A stretch of DNA of 64,000 nucleotides from Cupriavidus pauculus (GTDB lineage Bacteria > Pseudomonadota > Gammaproteobacteria > Burkholderiales > Burkholderiaceae): positions 310,001 to 374,000 of the forward strand of contig NZ_CP033970.1 in NCBI RefSeq assembly GCF_003854935.1. The letters run 5' to 3'. The notes under the pieces are model-generated. The model was not told where the DNA came from. It saw only the letters and a list, made by a program, of their open reading frames with translations, and did no database searches. Made by a program: the position numbers and the translations under genes. This document shows, in pieces, positions 26,630 to 37,295 of the stretch; position 1 is the stretch's first letter, and each line of letters opens with the position of its first letter.

Positions 26630-27523
26630 ATGGACCTGCGCCAGCTCCAGCAATTCGTCGTGCTCGCCGAGACCGGCAACTTCCACCGGGCGGCCGAGCA
26701 GCTCCACATGGCGCAGCCGCCGCTGTCGATCTCGATCCGCAAGCTGGAGGCGTCGCTGGGCACGCCGCTGTTCCTGCGGACCACGCGCGGCGTGCGGCTG
26801 ACCCAGGCCGGCGAGGCCGCGCTGGACGACGCCCGGCGCGCGCTGTTCCACGCCGCGCAGGTGCGGGCCGCCGCGCAGTCCGCCGCGCACGGCGAACGCG
26901 GCGCGCTGCGCATCGGCTTTGTCGGCTCGGCCACCTACGCGCTGCTGCCGCGGCTGATCCCGGCCTTCCGCGAGGCCCATCCCGGCATCGAACTGATCCT
27001 GCACGAATCGACCTCGGCGTCGATCCTGGAGCGGATCGGGCGCGGCCAGCTCGACGCCGGGTTGGTGCGGTTCCCGATCCTCGACAGCGGCCCGTTTCAG
27101 CTACTGCCGCTGGAATCGGACACCTTCATGGCCGCCGTGCCGGCCGACAGCCCGTACGCCGCGCACGACAGCATCGCGCTGAAGGCGCTGGCCGCCGAGC
27201 CGTTCATCATGCATCCCCATGCCGATGTGCCCAACCTGCGGGCCGTGGCGATGCTGCTGTGCCAGCAGGCCGGCTTCGTGCCGCGCATCGCCCAGGAGGC
27301 CGTGCAGGTGCAGACCATCGTCAGCCTGGTGGAAAGCGGGCTGGGCGTGGCGCTGGTGCCGGGCGTCACGGCGCGGTACACCACGCGGCGGGTGCGCTTC
27401 CTGCGGCTGTCCAGCCCCCGGCCGGCGGCCCGCATCGGCATCGCGCTAGCCACGCAGCAGGATGCCGACGACCGCCATGTCCAGCGCTTTATCGCGGTGG
27501 CGCAGCGGCTGGCCAAGGAATAG
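26630..27523 (+). CDS. LysR-type regulator, divergent from acyl-CoA operon
   Basis: The product is 297 aa. The HTH is at residues 1-60 (MDLRQLQQFVVLAETGNFHRA, then QPPLSISIRKLE) and the substrate-binding domain at 90-290, beginning GALRIGFVGSATYALLP. It faces the CoA transferase gene and is the likely regulator of the five-gene operon on the minus strand. The inducer is unknown. Confidence 0.92.
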   Translation: MDLRQLQQFVVLAETGNFHRAAEQLHMAQPPLSISIRKLEASLGTPLFLRTTRGVRLTQAGEAALDDARRALFHAAQVRAAAQSAAHGERGALRIGFVGSATYALLPRLIPAFREAHPGIELILHESTSASILERIGRGQLDAGLVRFPILDSGPFQLLPLESDTFMAAVPADSPYAAHDSIALKALAAEPFIMHPHADVPNLRAVAMLLCQQAGFVPRIAQEAVQVQTIVSLVESGLGVALVPGVTARYTTRRVRFLRLSSPRPAARIGIALATQQDADDRHVQRFIAVAQRLAKE

Positions 27524-27718
27524 CGGCGGGGCGACGGTGTCGACCGGGCGGCACCCGCGACCCGCGCTTCGATTTCTTTCAGGACGACCCAGAAGAAATT
27601 CAGATCACGGCGTGACAGCATCGCGGCGCCATACCGGTGCGCGCCGCGATTCAGGCTGACGGCGCATGACCCCCAGTCAGAGCCGAACTTGTCCGCATCT
27701 GCGGCCCGGGTGCATGTC

Positions 27719-27747
27719 TTGACACTCGGCGTAGCCATTCCTTTAAT
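27719..27747 (+). promoter_or_regulatory. Near-consensus sigma-70 promoter of the nap-ccm operon
   Basis: TTGACA (27719-27724), exactly 17 bases, then TTTAAT (27742-27747, one mismatch to TATAAT). Transcription would start near 27754, some 28 bases before napE. No FNR-type TTGAT-N4-ATCAA site is seen in the preceding 200 bases, in contrast to anaerobically induced enterobacterial nap. Confidence 0.8.
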
Positions 27748-27781
27748 GAGTACGCATTCCCGAGCACAGGCCGAGGAGATC

Positions 27782-27946
27782 ATGGACCCGCGCAGCGTTG
27801 ACGATCCCCAGCGCAAGAAGGAAGAGGTGCGCAGCTTTCTGTTTCTGACGGCCGTGATGGTGCCGGTGCTGTCCGTGATCATCGTGGCCGGCTACGGCTT
27901 CATCGTCTGGATGAGCCAGCTCATCAGCGGCCCGCCCACGCATTAA
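27782..27946 (+). CDS. napE: Periplasmic nitrate reductase accessory protein NapE
   Basis: The product is 54 aa from the ATG at 27782 (GAGGAGATC upstream); the longer frame has no such site. A charged cytoplasmic N-terminus (PQRKKEEVRSF) leads to one transmembrane helix (about 20-45). NapE is a small membrane protein of nap operons with unclear function. It is the first gene of the napEDABC-ccm unit. Confidence 0.9.
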   Translation: MDPRSVDDPQRKKEEVRSFLFLTAVMVPVLSVIIVAGYGFIVWMSQLISGPPTH

Positions 27947-28044
27947 CAGGACCGCCAGAAAGCACAGCCTCGGCAGAATTGGCCCAAAGTCCAATTGCCA
28001 TCGAGAAGAAAACCTGCAAAAGCAGTCTTGTCAGGAGTCGACGC

Positions 28045-28371
28045 ATGCCTGAAAGACGTTCCATCCCCATCCAGCCGGCCGCCCCGGACGACGAGTGGCA
28101 TATCGCCGGCATCATGGTCTTTGCCCAGCCGGGCCAGCTTGAGCGCGTGCGCCATGCCATCGACGCCATGACCGGGGTCGAAGTCCACGCCGTCAGCGAC
28201 GCCGGCAAGCTCGTGGTGACCGCCGAGGCCCCCACCTCGCAGGCCATCGTCGCCCAGCTCACCTGCTTGCACCAACTGGAAGGCGTGGTATCCGCCACGC
28301 TGGTCTACCAGCACAACGAAGACGCCGCAGCCATGCACGAGGAGATTGCCGATGTCAGTCACGCGCCGTGA
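28045..28371 (+). CDS. napD: NapA maturation chaperone NapD
   Basis: The product is 108 aa from the ATG at 28045 (CAGGAGTCGACGC upstream). It shows the NapD ferredoxin-like fold ([17 protein letters not shown], then [16 protein letters not shown]). NapD binds the Tat signal peptide of NapA in the cytoplasm until cofactor loading is complete. The last 20 bases overlap napA. The 98-base gap after napE holds a small dyad (AATTGG/CCAATT, 27977-27996) that could influence relative expression. Confidence 0.92.
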   Translation: MPERRSIPIQPAAPDDEWHIAGIMVFAQPGQLERVRHAIDAMTGVEVHAVSDAGKLVVTAEAPTSQAIVAQLTCLHQLEGVVSATLVYQHNEDAAAMHEEIADVSHAP

Positions 28372-30847
28372 TTTCATCAAGCAGACGGCCATCGCGGCAA
28401 CCGCCTCCGTGGCGGGTATCCCGGTGCCTGGCGAGGCCGCCAATTTCGTCACCGACAGCGAAGTCACCAAGCTGAAATGGTCGAAGGCGCCCTGCCGCTT
28501 CTGCGGCACCGGCTGCGGCGTGACCGTGGCCGTGCGCGACAACAAGGTGGTGGCCACACAGGGCGACCCGCAGTGCGAGGTCAACAAGGGGCTGAACTGC
28601 GTCAAGGGCTACTTCCTGTCGAAGATCATGTACGGCCAGGACCGGCTGACCCGCCCGCTGCTGCGCATGAAGAATGGCAAGTACGACAAGAACGGCGAAT
28701 TCGCGCCCGTGAGCTGGGACCAGGCGTTCGACGAGATGGAGCGCCAGTTCAAGCGCGTGCTCAAGGACAAGGGCCCGACGGCGGTCGGCATGTTCGGATC
28801 GGGCCAGTGGACGATCTGGGAAGGATACGCCGCGTCCAAGCTGATGAAGGCCGGGTTCCGCTCGAACAACATCGACCCGAACGCGCGCCACTGCATGGCG
28901 TCGGCCGTGACCGGCTTCATGCGTACCTTCGGCATGGACGAGCCGATGGGCTGCTACGACGACTTCGAGGCCGCCGACGCCTTCGTGCTGTGGGGCTCGA
29001 ACATGGCCGAGATGCACCCGATCCTCTGGACCCGCATCACCGACCGGCGCCTGAGCCACCCGAAGACCCGCGTGGCGGTGCTGTCCACGTTCACGCACCG
29101 GTCGTTCGACCTGGCCGACCTGCCGATCATCTTCACGCCGCAGACGGACCTGGCGATGCTGAACTACATCGCCCACCACATCATCCAGACCAACCGCGTC
29201 AACAAGGACTTCGTCAACAAGCACACGGTGTTCAAGGAGGGCGTGACCGACATCGGCTACGGCCTGCGGCCGGACAACCCGCTGCAGAAGGCCGCCAGGA
29301 ATGCCGGCAACCCGACCGACGCCAAACCGATCACCTTTGACGAATTTGCGAAGTTCGTCTCGAAGTACGACGCCAACTACGTCAGCAAGCTTTCCGGCGT
29401 GCCGAAGGACAAGCTCGAACAACTGGCCGAGCTGTACGCGGACCCGAACGTCAAGGTCATGTCGCTGTGGACCATGGGCTTCAACCAGCACACGCGCGGC
29501 ACGTGGGTCAACAACATGGTCTACAACGTCCACCTGCTGACCGGCAAGATCGCCACGCCGGGCAACAGCCCGTTCTCGCTGACCGGGCAGCCGTCGGCGT
29601 GCGGCACCGCGCGCGAGGTGGGCACGTTCGCCCACCGGCTGCCGGCCGACATGGTCGTGACCAACCCCAAGCACCGCGCGGAAGCCGAGCGCATCTGGAA
29701 ACTGCCCGCCGGCACCATCCCCGACAAGGTGGGCTACCACGCCGTGCTGCAGAACCGCATGCTCAAGGACGGCAAGCTCAACGCCTACTGGGTGCAGGTC
29801 AACAACAACATGCAGGCCGCCGCCAACATGATGCAGGAGGGGCTGCCCGGCTACCGCAACCCGGACAACTTCATCGTCGTGTCCGACGTCTACCCCACGG
29901 TCACGGCCCTGTCGGCCGACCTGATCCTGCCCAGCGCCATGTGGGTGGAAAAGGAAGGCGCCTACGGCAACGCCGAGCGCCGCACGCAGTTCTGGCACCA
30001 GCTTGTGGACGCCCCGGGCGAGGCGAAGTCCGACCTGTGGCAGCTCATGGAGTTTTCCAAGCGCTTCAAGATCGAGGACGTCTGGCCCGCCGACCTGATC
30101 GCCAAGCAGCCCGACGTGCGCGGCAAGACGCTGTTCGACGTGCTGTTCCGCAACGGCAACGTCGACAAGTACCCGCTCAAGGAGACCAACAGCGGCTACA
30201 ACAACGCCGAGGCCAAGGTCTTCGGCTTCTACGTGCAGAAGGGACTGTTCGAGGAATACGCGGCGTTCGGGCGCGGCCACGGCCACGACCTGGCCCCGTT
30301 CGACGCCTACCACGAGGCGCGCGGGCTGCGCTGGCCCGTGGTCAACGGCAAGGAAACGCGCTGGCGCTACCGCGAGGGCAGCGACCCGTACGTCAAGGCC
30401 GGCAACGGCTATCAGTTCTACGGCAATCCCGACGGCAAGGCCGTGATCTTCGCCCTGCCCTACGAGCCGCCGGCAGAGGCGCCGGACAAGGAGTACCCGT
30501 TCTGGCTGGCCACGGGCCGCGTGCTCGAACACTGGCACTCGGGCTCGATGACGCGCCGCGTGCCGGAGCTGTACCGCGCGTTCCCGAACGCGGTGTGCTT
30601 CATGCATCCGGAAGATGCGCGCGCGATGGGCCTGCGGCGCGGCGTGGAGGTGGAGGTGGTGTCGCGGCGCGGCCGCATGCGCACCCGCATCGAGACCCGG
30701 GGCCGCGACGCGCCGCCGCGCGGCCTGGTGTTCGTGCCGTGGTTCGATGCCAGCCAGCTCATCAACAAGGTCACGCTGGACGCCACCTGCCCGATCTCGC
30801 TGCAGACCGACTTCAAGAAGTGCGCGGTCAAGATCGTCAAGGTCTGA
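28352..30847 (+). CDS. napA: Periplasmic nitrate reductase catalytic subunit
   Basis: The product is 831 aa. It reduces nitrate to nitrite in the periplasm. The start is the ATG at 28352 behind GAGGAGATTGCCG. A Tat signal (TRRDFIKQ) precedes Ala-rich residues. The [4Fe-4S] ligands are Cys48, Cys51, Cys55 and Cys83; the molybdenum ligand is Cys181 in NARHCMASA. The C-terminus closes with the bis-MGD domain ([17 protein letters not shown]). Length and motifs are complete. Electrons come from NapB and NapC downstream. Confidence 0.98.
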   Translation: MSVTRRDFIKQTAIAATASVAGIPVPGEAANFVTDSEVTKLKWSKAPCRFCGTGCGVTVAVRDNKVVATQGDPQCEVNKGLNCVKGYFLSKIMYGQDRLTRPLLRMKNGKYDKNGEFAPVSWDQAFDEMERQFKRVLKDKGPTAVGMFGSGQWTIWEGYAASKLMKAGFRSNNIDPNARHCMASAVTGFMRTFGMDEPMGCYDDFEAADAFVLWGSNMAEMHPILWTRITDRRLSHPKTRVAVLSTFTHRSFDLADLPIIFTPQTDLAMLNYIAHHIIQTNRVNKDFVNKHTVFKEGVTDIGYGLRPDNPLQKAARNAGNPTDAKPITFDEFAKFVSKYDANYVSKLSGVPKDKLEQLAELYADPNVKVMSLWTMGFNQHTRGTWVNNMVYNVHLLTGKIATPGNSPFSLTGQPSACGTAREVGTFAHRLPADMVVTNPKHRAEAERIWKLPAGTIPDKVGYHAVLQNRMLKDGKLNAYWVQVNNNMQAAANMMQEGLPGYRNPDNFIVVSDVYPTVTALSADLILPSAMWVEKEGAYGNAERRTQFWHQLVDAPGEAKSDLWQLMEFSKRFKIEDVWPADLIAKQPDVRGKTLFDVLFRNGNVDKYPLKETNSGYNNAEAKVFGFYVQKGLFEEYAAFGRGHGHDLAPFDAYHEARGLRWPVVNGKETRWRYREGSDPYVKAGNGYQFYGNPDGKAVIFALPYEPPAEAPDKEYPFWLATGRVLEHWHSGSMTRRVPELYRAFPNAVCFMHPEDARAMGLRRGVEVEVVSRRGRMRTRIETRGRDAPPRGLVFVPWFDASQLINKVTLDATCPISLQTDFKKCAVKIVKV

Positions 30848-30870
30848 CCGACGGCCACCAAGGAGACGCC

Positions 30871-31419
30871 ATGGAAGCAGACGCCCTGAAAGCCAGCCGG
30901 CACCGCGCCACGTGGCTGGTGTTCGCCGCCTGGCTGCTGGTCGCGCTGGTCACGCTGCTGGTGCCGCCGGCCGGCGCGCAGGGGCTGGTCGACGCGATGC
31001 GCGGCCCCACCCCGGTCGGCGACGAGGCCAAGGCGCCGCTGCTGTACCCCACCGAGAACAAGGACATCCGCCGCACGCGCAACTACACGATGCAGCCGCC
31101 CACGATCCCGCACAAGATCGACGGCTACCAGCTCGACAAGGACTTCAACCGCTGCATGTTCTGCCACGCGCGCACCAAGACCGAGGAAACCGGCGCCATC
31201 CCGGTCAGCATCACGCACTACATGGACCGCGACAACAACGTGCTGGCCGAGGTCTCGCCACGGCGCTACTTCTGCACCCAGTGCCACGTGCCGCAGGCCG
31301 ACGCCAAGCCGCTGGTCGGCAACTCGTTCGTCGACGTGGAGACCATGCTGAGGCGTGCCGGCGGCGAGAAAGGGGCCAAGGGCGGCAACGCCCGGGCGGG
31401 CACCACGAGCACCAAGTAA
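30871..31419 (+). CDS. napB: Periplasmic nitrate reductase dihaem cytochrome subunit
   Basis: The product is 182 aa from the ATG at 30871 (AAGGAGACGCC). A signal peptide/anchor lies at residues 12-37, ending AGAQG. Two haem c motifs, CMFCH and CTQCH, are present, with conserved axial His regions ([19 protein letters not shown]). It passes electrons from NapC to NapA. Maturation needs the Ccm system encoded next. Confidence 0.96.
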   Translation: MEADALKASRHRATWLVFAAWLLVALVTLLVPPAGAQGLVDAMRGPTPVGDEAKAPLLYPTENKDIRRTRNYTMQPPTIPHKIDGYQLDKDFNRCMFCHARTKTEETGAIPVSITHYMDRDNNVLAEVSPRRYFCTQCHVPQADAKPLVGNSFVDVETMLRRAGGEKGAKGGNARAGTTSTK

Positions 31420-31448
31420 CCACACGGCCGCACCGACCGGGGCAAGCG

Positions 31449-32048
31449 ATGACGGGCAGATTCTGGGATCTCATCAAGCGGTACTGGCGCACCATCAACC
31501 GGCCCAGCGCGTACTTCAGCCTGGGCTTCCTGACCGTGGGCGGCTTCATCGCCGGCGTGCTGTTCTGGGGCGCGTTCAACACGGCGCTGGAGCTGACCAA
31601 CACCGAGCAGTTCTGCACCGGCTGCCACGAGATGCGCGACAACGTGTACCAGGAGCTGCAGGGGACGATCCATTTCACCAACCGCAGCGGCGTGCGCGCC
31701 AAATGCTCGGACTGCCACGTGCCGCACAACTGGACCAGCAAGATGGCGCGCAAGATGCAGGCGTCCAAGGAAGTCTGGGCCAAGATCTTCGGCACCGTCG
31801 ACACGCGCGAGAAGTTCCAGGCCCACCGCCTGACGCTGGCGCAGCACGAATGGGCGCGCTTCAAGGCCAACGATTCGCTCGAATGCCGCAACTGCCACGA
31901 CTACCAGTCGATGGACTTCACGCGCCAGAGCCCGCGCGCGCAGGCCATGCATTCCACCTACCTGGCCAACAAGGAGAAGACGTGCATCGACTGCCACAAG
32001 GGCATTGCGCACCGGCTGCCCGACGTGGCCAAGGCCCAGGAGCCGTAG
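31449..32048 (+). CDS. napC: Tetrahaem quinol-oxidising cytochrome NapC
   Basis: The product is 199 aa from the ATG at 31449. An N-terminal transmembrane anchor (about 20-42) is followed by four haem motifs CTGCH, CSDCH, CRNCH and CIDCH, the NapC/NirT pattern. It takes electrons from the quinol pool and passes them to NapAB. The ribosome binding site is weak (GGGGC). Confidence 0.96.
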   Translation: MTGRFWDLIKRYWRTINRPSAYFSLGFLTVGGFIAGVLFWGAFNTALELTNTEQFCTGCHEMRDNVYQELQGTIHFTNRSGVRAKCSDCHVPHNWTSKMARKMQASKEVWAKIFGTVDTREKFQAHRLTLAQHEWARFKANDSLECRNCHDYQSMDFTRQSPRAQAMHSTYLANKEKTCIDCHKGIAHRLPDVAKAQEP

Positions 32049-32052
32049 CGCC

Positions 32053-32691
32053 ATGGCCGCCGCGCTGGAGGCCAGCGAGCTGACCGTCCGGCGCATGGGC
32101 CGGACGATCTTCCGCGACGTCGGCGTGGCGCTGGCGCCGGGCGGGCTGCTGCAGGTCGTCGGCCCCAACGGCGCGGGCAAGACCACGCTGCTGCGCGTGC
32201 TGTCGAGCCTGCTGCAGCCGGCCGCGGGCCAGCTTGCATGGCTCGGGCGCCCGGTGCGCGCGGGCGATGCCGACTACCTGGCCAGCCTGGCCTACGTCGG
32301 CCACACCAACGGCATCGACGCCGACCTTGGCCCGCTCGACAACCTGCGCTTCGCCGCGCGCATGGCCGGGCTGCGGCCCGATACGGCCGCGCTGCGGCAG
32401 GCGCTGGCGCGGCTCGGGCTCGATCGCGTGGCCGAAACGCCCGTGCGGGCGCTGTCGCAGGGCCAGCGGCGGCGCGTCAGCCTGGCCCGGCTGGCGCTGG
32501 CGCCGCGCCGGCTGTGGCTGCTGGACGAGCCGCTGACGTCGCTCGACCGTGACGCCGCCGACCGCTTCCACGCGATGCTTGGCGCGCACCTGGCCGACGG
32601 CGGCATGGCGGTAGTCGCCACGCACCAGCCGCTGGACGTACCCGGTGGCGCGGTGCTGGCGCTGCGCGGCGCCGAGGGGCGGCCATCATGA
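32053..32691 (+). CDS. ccmA: Cytochrome c maturation ABC transporter ATP-binding protein
   Basis: The product is 212 aa from the ATG 5 bases after napC. Walker A is GPNGAGKTT, the signature is LSQGQRRRVSLARL and Walker B is LWLLDEPLTSLD. With CcmB and CcmC it releases haem-loaded CcmE. The extremely short gap to napC indicates one transcript. Confidence 0.96.
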   Translation: MAAALEASELTVRRMGRTIFRDVGVALAPGGLLQVVGPNGAGKTTLLRVLSSLLQPAAGQLAWLGRPVRAGDADYLASLAYVGHTNGIDADLGPLDNLRFAARMAGLRPDTAALRQALARLGLDRVAETPVRALSQGQRRRVSLARLALAPRRLWLLDEPLTSLDRDAADRFHAMLGAHLADGGMAVVATHQPLDVPGGAVLALRGAEGRPS

Positions 32692-33365
32692 TCGCCACCA
32701 CCGGGGTGCTCGGCGCCGTGGTCGCGCACGACCTGTCGCTGGCGTGGCGGCGCCGCACCAGCCTGCTGGCCAGCGTGGTGTTCTTCGTGATCGTCTGCAG
32801 CCTGTTTCCGCTGGCCATCGGCCCCGACCCCCAGCAACTGCGCGCGCTGGCGCCGGGCATCCTCTGGGTGGCCGCGCTGCTGGCGTCGATGCTGTCGCTG
32901 TCGCGCCTGTTCGCGCAGGAATACGCCGATGGCAGCCTGGACCAGCTGCTGCTCTCGCCCCATCCGCTGGCGCTGCTGGTGCTGGGCAAGATCTGCGCGC
33001 ACTGGCTGACCAGCGGCCTGCCGCTGCTGGTGCTGACGCCGCTGCTGGCGCAGCAATACAGCCTGCCCGGCGCGGCCACGTTGCTGCTGACCGCGTCGCT
33101 GCTGGTCGGCACGCCCGCGCTGAGCCTGATCGGCGCGGTGGGCGCGGCGCTGACGCTGGGCGTGCGCGGCGGCGCGGTGCTGCTGTGCATCCTGGTGCTG
33201 CCGCTGTCGATCCCGGTGCTGGTGTTCGGCGCCAGCGCCGGCGCGGCCGCCGACGCGGGGCTCAGCGTGGCGCCGCATTTCTCGCTGCTGGGCGCCTGCC
33301 TGGCGCTGTCGCTGCTGCTCTGCCCGCTGGCGGCGGCGGCCGGCCTGCGCATCGCCATGGAGTGA
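32688..33365 (+). CDS. ccmB: Cytochrome c maturation permease CcmB
   Basis: The product is 225 aa with about six hydrophobic helices. The start overlaps the ccmA stop (ATGA). The typical motif FAQEYADGSLDQLLLSPHPL is in the first loop after helix two. Membrane subunit of the CcmAB ATPase. Confidence 0.95.
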   Translation: MIATTGVLGAVVAHDLSLAWRRRTSLLASVVFFVIVCSLFPLAIGPDPQQLRALAPGILWVAALLASMLSLSRLFAQEYADGSLDQLLLSPHPLALLVLGKICAHWLTSGLPLLVLTPLLAQQYSLPGAATLLLTASLLVGTPALSLIGAVGAALTLGVRGGAVLLCILVLPLSIPVLVFGASAGAAADAGLSVAPHFSLLGACLALSLLLCPLAAAAGLRIAME

Positions 33366-33369
33366 CACG

Positions 33370-34152
33370 ATGACCCGCCACGCCTCGCTGCCCGACGCCT
33401 CGCCATCGCCCGCCGCCTGTCCGCTGCCGCCCGCGCGCCTGCGCTGGACCGCGCTGGCCGCGCCGGTGCGCTTCTATCCGCTGGCCGGCCGGCTGGCGCC
33501 GTGGTGCTTCGCGCTGGCGGCCGTGTGGCTCGCGGTGGGGCTCTGGCTCGGCTTTGTCGTGGCCCCCACCGACGCCCAGCAGGGCGAGGTCTACCGCATC
33601 ATCTTCATCCACGTGCCGGCTGCGTGGATGTCGATGTTCATCTACCTGGTGATGGCCATCTACGGCGCGCTGTCGCTGGTGCTGCGCACGCGCCTGTCCG
33701 CGATGATGGCGTCGGCGCTGGCGCCCACGGGCGCCATGTTCACGTTCCTGGCGCTCTGGACCGGCGCGCTCTGGGGCAAGCCGACGTGGGGCACATGGTG
33801 GGTCTGGGACGCGCGGCTGACGTCCGAGCTGATTTTGCTGTTCCTCTACCTCGGCTTCCTGGCGCTGGAATCGGCCATCGACGAGCCGCGCCGCGCCGAG
33901 CGGGCCTGCGCGGTGCTGGCCGTGGTGGGCGTGGTGAACCTGCCGGTCATCTACTTCTCGGTGCAATGGTGGAACACGCTGCACCAGGGCGCGTCGGTGA
34001 GCCTGACGGCCGCGCCGACCATGGCCGCGACGATGCTGGCCGGCATGCTGGCGATGACGCTGGCCTGCTGGCTGTACACGATTGCCGTCGCGCTGGTGCG
34101 CGTGCGCTGCATCCTGCGCGAGCGCGGCGAAGTGGGGAGGCTGCGAGCATGA
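33370..34152 (+). CDS. ccmC: Haem-handling membrane protein CcmC
   Basis: The product is 260 aa. GGAG lies 7 bases before the ATG, inside the ccmB end. Six transmembrane helices and the tryptophan-rich haem motif GTWWVWDARLT are present, with flanking His (IIFIHVPAAW, WWNTLHQG). It attaches haem to CcmE. The first 30 residues are a Pro-rich cytoplasmic extension. Confidence 0.96.
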   Translation: MTRHASLPDASPSPAACPLPPARLRWTALAAPVRFYPLAGRLAPWCFALAAVWLAVGLWLGFVVAPTDAQQGEVYRIIFIHVPAAWMSMFIYLVMAIYGALSLVLRTRLSAMMASALAPTGAMFTFLALWTGALWGKPTWGTWWVWDARLTSELILLFLYLGFLALESAIDEPRRAERACAVLAVVGVVNLPVIYFSVQWWNTLHQGASVSLTAAPTMAATMLAGMLAMTLACWLYTIAVALVRVRCILRERGEVGRLRA

Positions 34153-34277
34153 GCGGTCATACGGCGTACATCGTCGGCGCGTTCGGCGTGGCATTGGCCG
34201 CCATCGTGCTGGAACTGGGCTGGCTGGCGCGGCGGCGCCGGCGCGGCACGGCTGACGGGCGGAGCGACGCGCCATGA
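34149..34277 (+). CDS. ccmD: Haem exporter accessory protein CcmD
   Basis: The product is 42 aa, overlapping the ccmC stop by 4 bases. One transmembrane helix ([20 protein letters not shown]) is followed by an Arg-rich tail, the usual CcmD plan. It stabilises the CcmABCDE complex. Confidence 0.9.
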   Translation: MSGHTAYIVGAFGVALAAIVLELGWLARRRRRGTADGRSDAP

Positions 34278-34732
34278 TGACCGCGCGCCAGCGGCGCCTG
34301 GGCCTGCTGCTTGCCGCGCTGGTCTGCGGCAGCGTGGCGCTGGCGCTTGTGCTCAATGCGTTCCGGTCGAACCTGGTGTTCTTCTTCAGCCCCAGCCAGA
34401 TTGCCGCGCAGGAGGCGCCCACCGCGCGGGCGTTCCGGCTGGGCGGGCTGGTGGCGCCCGGCTCCATCCGGCGCGAGGGCGAGAGCCTGACCATCCGCTT
34501 CATCGTCACCGATACGCGGCACACGGTGCCCGTGGTCTATCGCGGCCTGCTGCCGGACCTGTTCCGCGAAGGCAAGGGCGTGGTGGCGCGCGGCATGCTC
34601 GATGCCAGCGGCACGTTCGTGGCCAGCGAGGTGCTGGCCAAGCATGACGAGAACTACATGCCCCCGGAGGCCGCCGAGGCCCTGAAGCGGGCCGCCAACG
34701 ACAGCGCCCCCGGCGCGAAGGCGCAGCGATGA
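34274..34732 (+). CDS. ccmE: Periplasmic haem chaperone CcmE
   Basis: The product is 152 aa with an N-terminal anchor (residues 8-27) and an OB-fold. The covalent haem-binding His124 is in [13 protein letters not shown]. It carries haem from CcmC to CcmF/H. The start overlaps ccmD by 4 bases and the end overlaps ccmF by 4. Confidence 0.97.
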   Translation: MMTARQRRLGLLLAALVCGSVALALVLNAFRSNLVFFFSPSQIAAQEAPTARAFRLGGLVAPGSIRREGESLTIRFIVTDTRHTVPVVYRGLLPDLFREGKGVVARGMLDASGTFVASEVLAKHDENYMPPEAAEALKRAANDSAPGAKAQR

Positions 34733-36756
34733 TCGTCGAACTGGGCCACTTCGCGCTGATCTGCGCGCTGCTCGCGGCGCTGGTGCAGGGCGTGCTGCCG
34801 CTGGCTGGCGCGCCGCGCGGCTTCGTGCCGTGGCTGGCGCTGGCGCGCCCGGCGGCGGTCATCCAGTGCGTGCTGGTGCTGGCCGCGTACCTGACGCTCA
34901 CGTGGGCGTTCGTCGACAACGATTTCAGCGTGCGCTACGTGGCCGGCAACTCGAACAGCGCGCTGCCGCTGGTGTACCGGCTGGCCGCCGTCTGGGGCGG
35001 GCACGAGGGGTCGATGCTGCTGTGGACGCTGATGCTCGCGGGCTGGTCGCTGGCCGTGGCGCTGTGCAGCCGGCGCCTGCCGCTGGCGTTCGTGGCGCGC
35101 GTGCTGGGCGTGATGGGCGCGATCTCCACCGGGCTGCTGCTGTTCCTGCTGTTCGCGTCGAACCCCTTCGTGCGGCTGCTGCCGCGCACGATGGAAGGCC
35201 GCGACCTCAACCCGCTGCTGCAGGACCCCGGCATGGTGTTCCATCCGCCGTTCCTCTACATGGGCTACGTAGGCTTTGCGGTGGCCTTTGCGTTCGCGCT
35301 GGCGGCGCTGCTGGAAGGCCGGCTGGACGCGGCGTGGGCGCGCTGGTCGCGGCCGTGGACCACGCTGGCGTGGGCGTTCCTGACCGTCGGCATCGCGCTG
35401 GGCAGCCTGTGGGCCTACTACGAGCTGGGCTGGGGCGGCTGGTGGTTCTGGGACCCGGTCGAAAATGCGTCGTTCATGCCGTGGCTGGCCGGCACGGCGC
35501 TGATCCACTCGCTGGCCGTTACCGAAAAACGCGGCGCGTTCCGCGCGTGGACCGCGCTGCTGGCCATCTTCACGTTCTCGCTGAGCCTGCTGGGCACGTT
35601 CCTGGTGCGCTCGGGCGTGCTCACGTCGGTCCACGCATTCGCGGTGGACCCACGGCGCGGCGTATTCATCCTGACGCTGCTGGCGCTGGTCACGGGCCTG
35701 GCGCTGGCGATCTTTGCGTGGCGCGCGCCGCAACTGCGGCGCGGCACCGCGTTCAGCCTGGCGTCGCGCGAGACGTTCCTGCTGGCCAACAACGTGCTGC
35801 TGGCCGTGGCGGCGTCGGCGGTGCTGCTCGGCACGCTCTATCCGCTGCTGCTCGATGTGATGGGCCTTGGCAAGGTGTCGGTGGGCCCGGCCTACTTCGA
35901 GCAGGTGTTCGTGCCGCTGATGGCGCCCGCCGTGCTGCTGATGGGCGCGGCGCCGCTGGCGCGCTGGCGCCGGGGCGACTGGCCGCCCGTGGCGCGTCGG
36001 CTGCGCTGGGCGGCCGTGGCCAGCGTGGTCATCGCGCTGGGCCTGCTGCTGGTGCTGCGCCACCGCTCCGCGCTGACCGGGCTGGGGCTGACGCTGGCGC
36101 TGTGGTGCATCGCCAGCGCGCTGGCCAGCCTGGCAGACCGGCTGCGGCACCGGCCCGGCTGGCTGGCGGCGCTGCGCCAGCTACCGGCCGGCTACTGCGG
36201 CATGCTGCTGGCCCACGCGGGCGTGGGCGTGTTCATCGTCGGCGTGACGCTGGTGGGCAGCCAGGAGACCCTGCGCGAGCTGCCGATGCGGCCCGGCGAC
36301 AGCGTGACCGTGAACGGCTACGCGTTCCGCTTTGACGGCGTGCTGCCCGTGGCCGGGCCGAACTACGAGGCGCTGCGCGCGGTGCTGACGGTGACGCGGG
36401 ACGGCCGGCCCGTCACGACGCTGGGCACCGAGCGGCGCATCTACCGCAGCCAGGACATGCCCACCACCGAGGCCGCCATCGACACCGGCTTCACGCGCGA
36501 TCTCTACGTGGCCGTGGGCGAGGCCGCCGGCGAGAAGACCTGGGCGGTGCGCATCTACGTCAAGCCGTTCGTGACATGGATCTGGGCCGGCTGCGGGCTG
36601 ATGGCGCTGGGCGGACTGGTGGCCGCTGGCGACCGCCGCTACCGGGCGCGGCGGCGCGTGGCCGAAGTTGCGGACGTGACCGGGGCCGATGACGGCCGGC
36701 TGGCGCCGCTCTCGCAGGCCAAGGCAGGACAACCGGTGCCGGGAGCCACGCCATGA
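34729..36756 (+). CDS. ccmF: Cytochrome c haem lyase subunit CcmF
   Basis: The product is 675 aa with about 15 transmembrane helices. The WWD-type motif [18 protein letters not shown] is near residue 235. With CcmH it joins haem to apocytochrome CXXCH cysteines. The C-terminal periplasmic loop and final helix are intact. Confidence 0.97.
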   Translation: MIVELGHFALICALLAALVQGVLPLAGAPRGFVPWLALARPAAVIQCVLVLAAYLTLTWAFVDNDFSVRYVAGNSNSALPLVYRLAAVWGGHEGSMLLWTLMLAGWSLAVALCSRRLPLAFVARVLGVMGAISTGLLLFLLFASNPFVRLLPRTMEGRDLNPLLQDPGMVFHPPFLYMGYVGFAVAFAFALAALLEGRLDAAWARWSRPWTTLAWAFLTVGIALGSLWAYYELGWGGWWFWDPVENASFMPWLAGTALIHSLAVTEKRGAFRAWTALLAIFTFSLSLLGTFLVRSGVLTSVHAFAVDPRRGVFILTLLALVTGLALAIFAWRAPQLRRGTAFSLASRETFLLANNVLLAVAASAVLLGTLYPLLLDVMGLGKVSVGPAYFEQVFVPLMAPAVLLMGAAPLARWRRGDWPPVARRLRWAAVASVVIALGLLLVLRHRSALTGLGLTLALWCIASALASLADRLRHRPGWLAALRQLPAGYCGMLLAHAGVGVFIVGVTLVGSQETLRELPMRPGDSVTVNGYAFRFDGVLPVAGPNYEALRAVLTVTRDGRPVTTLGTERRIYRSQDMPTTEAAIDTGFTRDLYVAVGEAAGEKTWAVRIYVKPFVTWIWAGCGLMALGGLVAAGDRRYRARRRVAEVADVTGADDGRLAPLSQAKAGQPVPGATP

Positions 36757-37295
36757 CCCGCTTCCTGCTGCCGCTGGCATTGTTCCTGGCAATCGTCCTG
36801 GCGCTGGGCGCCGGCCTGCGCCACGATCCGCGCGAGCTGCCGTCGGCGCTGGTCGGCAAACCCGCCCCGGCATTTGCGTTGCCGGTGCTGGCCGCGCAGG
36901 ATGGGCCCCGGACGGTGACCACCGCGGACCTGCGCGGCAAGGTGTGGATTCTCAACGTCTGGGCGTCGTGGTGCGCGGCGTGCCGGTCCGAGCATCCGCT
37001 GCTGGTCGACTTTGCGGCGCGCTCGCCGGTGCCGGTCTACGGCCTGAACTACAAGGACACGCCGCCCGCCGCGCTGGCGTGGCTGCGCGAGATGGGCGAT
37101 CCGTACCGCCAGTCGCTGGTCGATGCCGATGGCCGCGCGGGTATCGACTTCGGCGTCTATGGCGTGCCCGAGACCTACGTGATCGACGCCCAGGGCGTGG
37201 TGCGCTACCGCCAGGTGGGTCCGCTCACGCGCGACGTGCTGGAGCATCGCATCCAGCCGCTGCTCGACCAGTTGCGCGGAGATGGCCATGCCTAG
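36753..37295 (+). CDS. ccmG: Thiol:disulfide interchange protein CcmG/DsbE
   Basis: The product is 180 aa with an N-terminal anchor and a thioredoxin fold. The active site is WCAAC (Cys74, Cys77), where E. coli has WCPTC. The family motif GVYGVPETYVID follows. It keeps apocytochrome thiols reduced for haem ligation. Overlaps ccmF by 4 bases. Confidence 0.95.
   Translation: MTRFLLPLALFLAIVLALGAGLRHDPRELPSALVGKPAPAFALPVLAAQDGPRTVTTADLRGKVWILNVWASWCAACRSEHPLLVDFAARSPVPVYGLNYKDTPPAALAWLREMGDPYRQSLVDADGRAGIDFGVYGVPETYVIDAQGVVRYRQVGPLTRDVLEHRIQPLLDQLRGDGHA

Noticed and set aside
27524-27718. Possible extra gene between the LysR and napE
   Set aside because: Frames here are short or antisense and lack ribosome binding sites; only a minor GC inverted repeat is present.
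28355-30607. 750-codon minus-strand frame
   Set aside because: Fully antisense to napA, whose cofactor motifs are complete.
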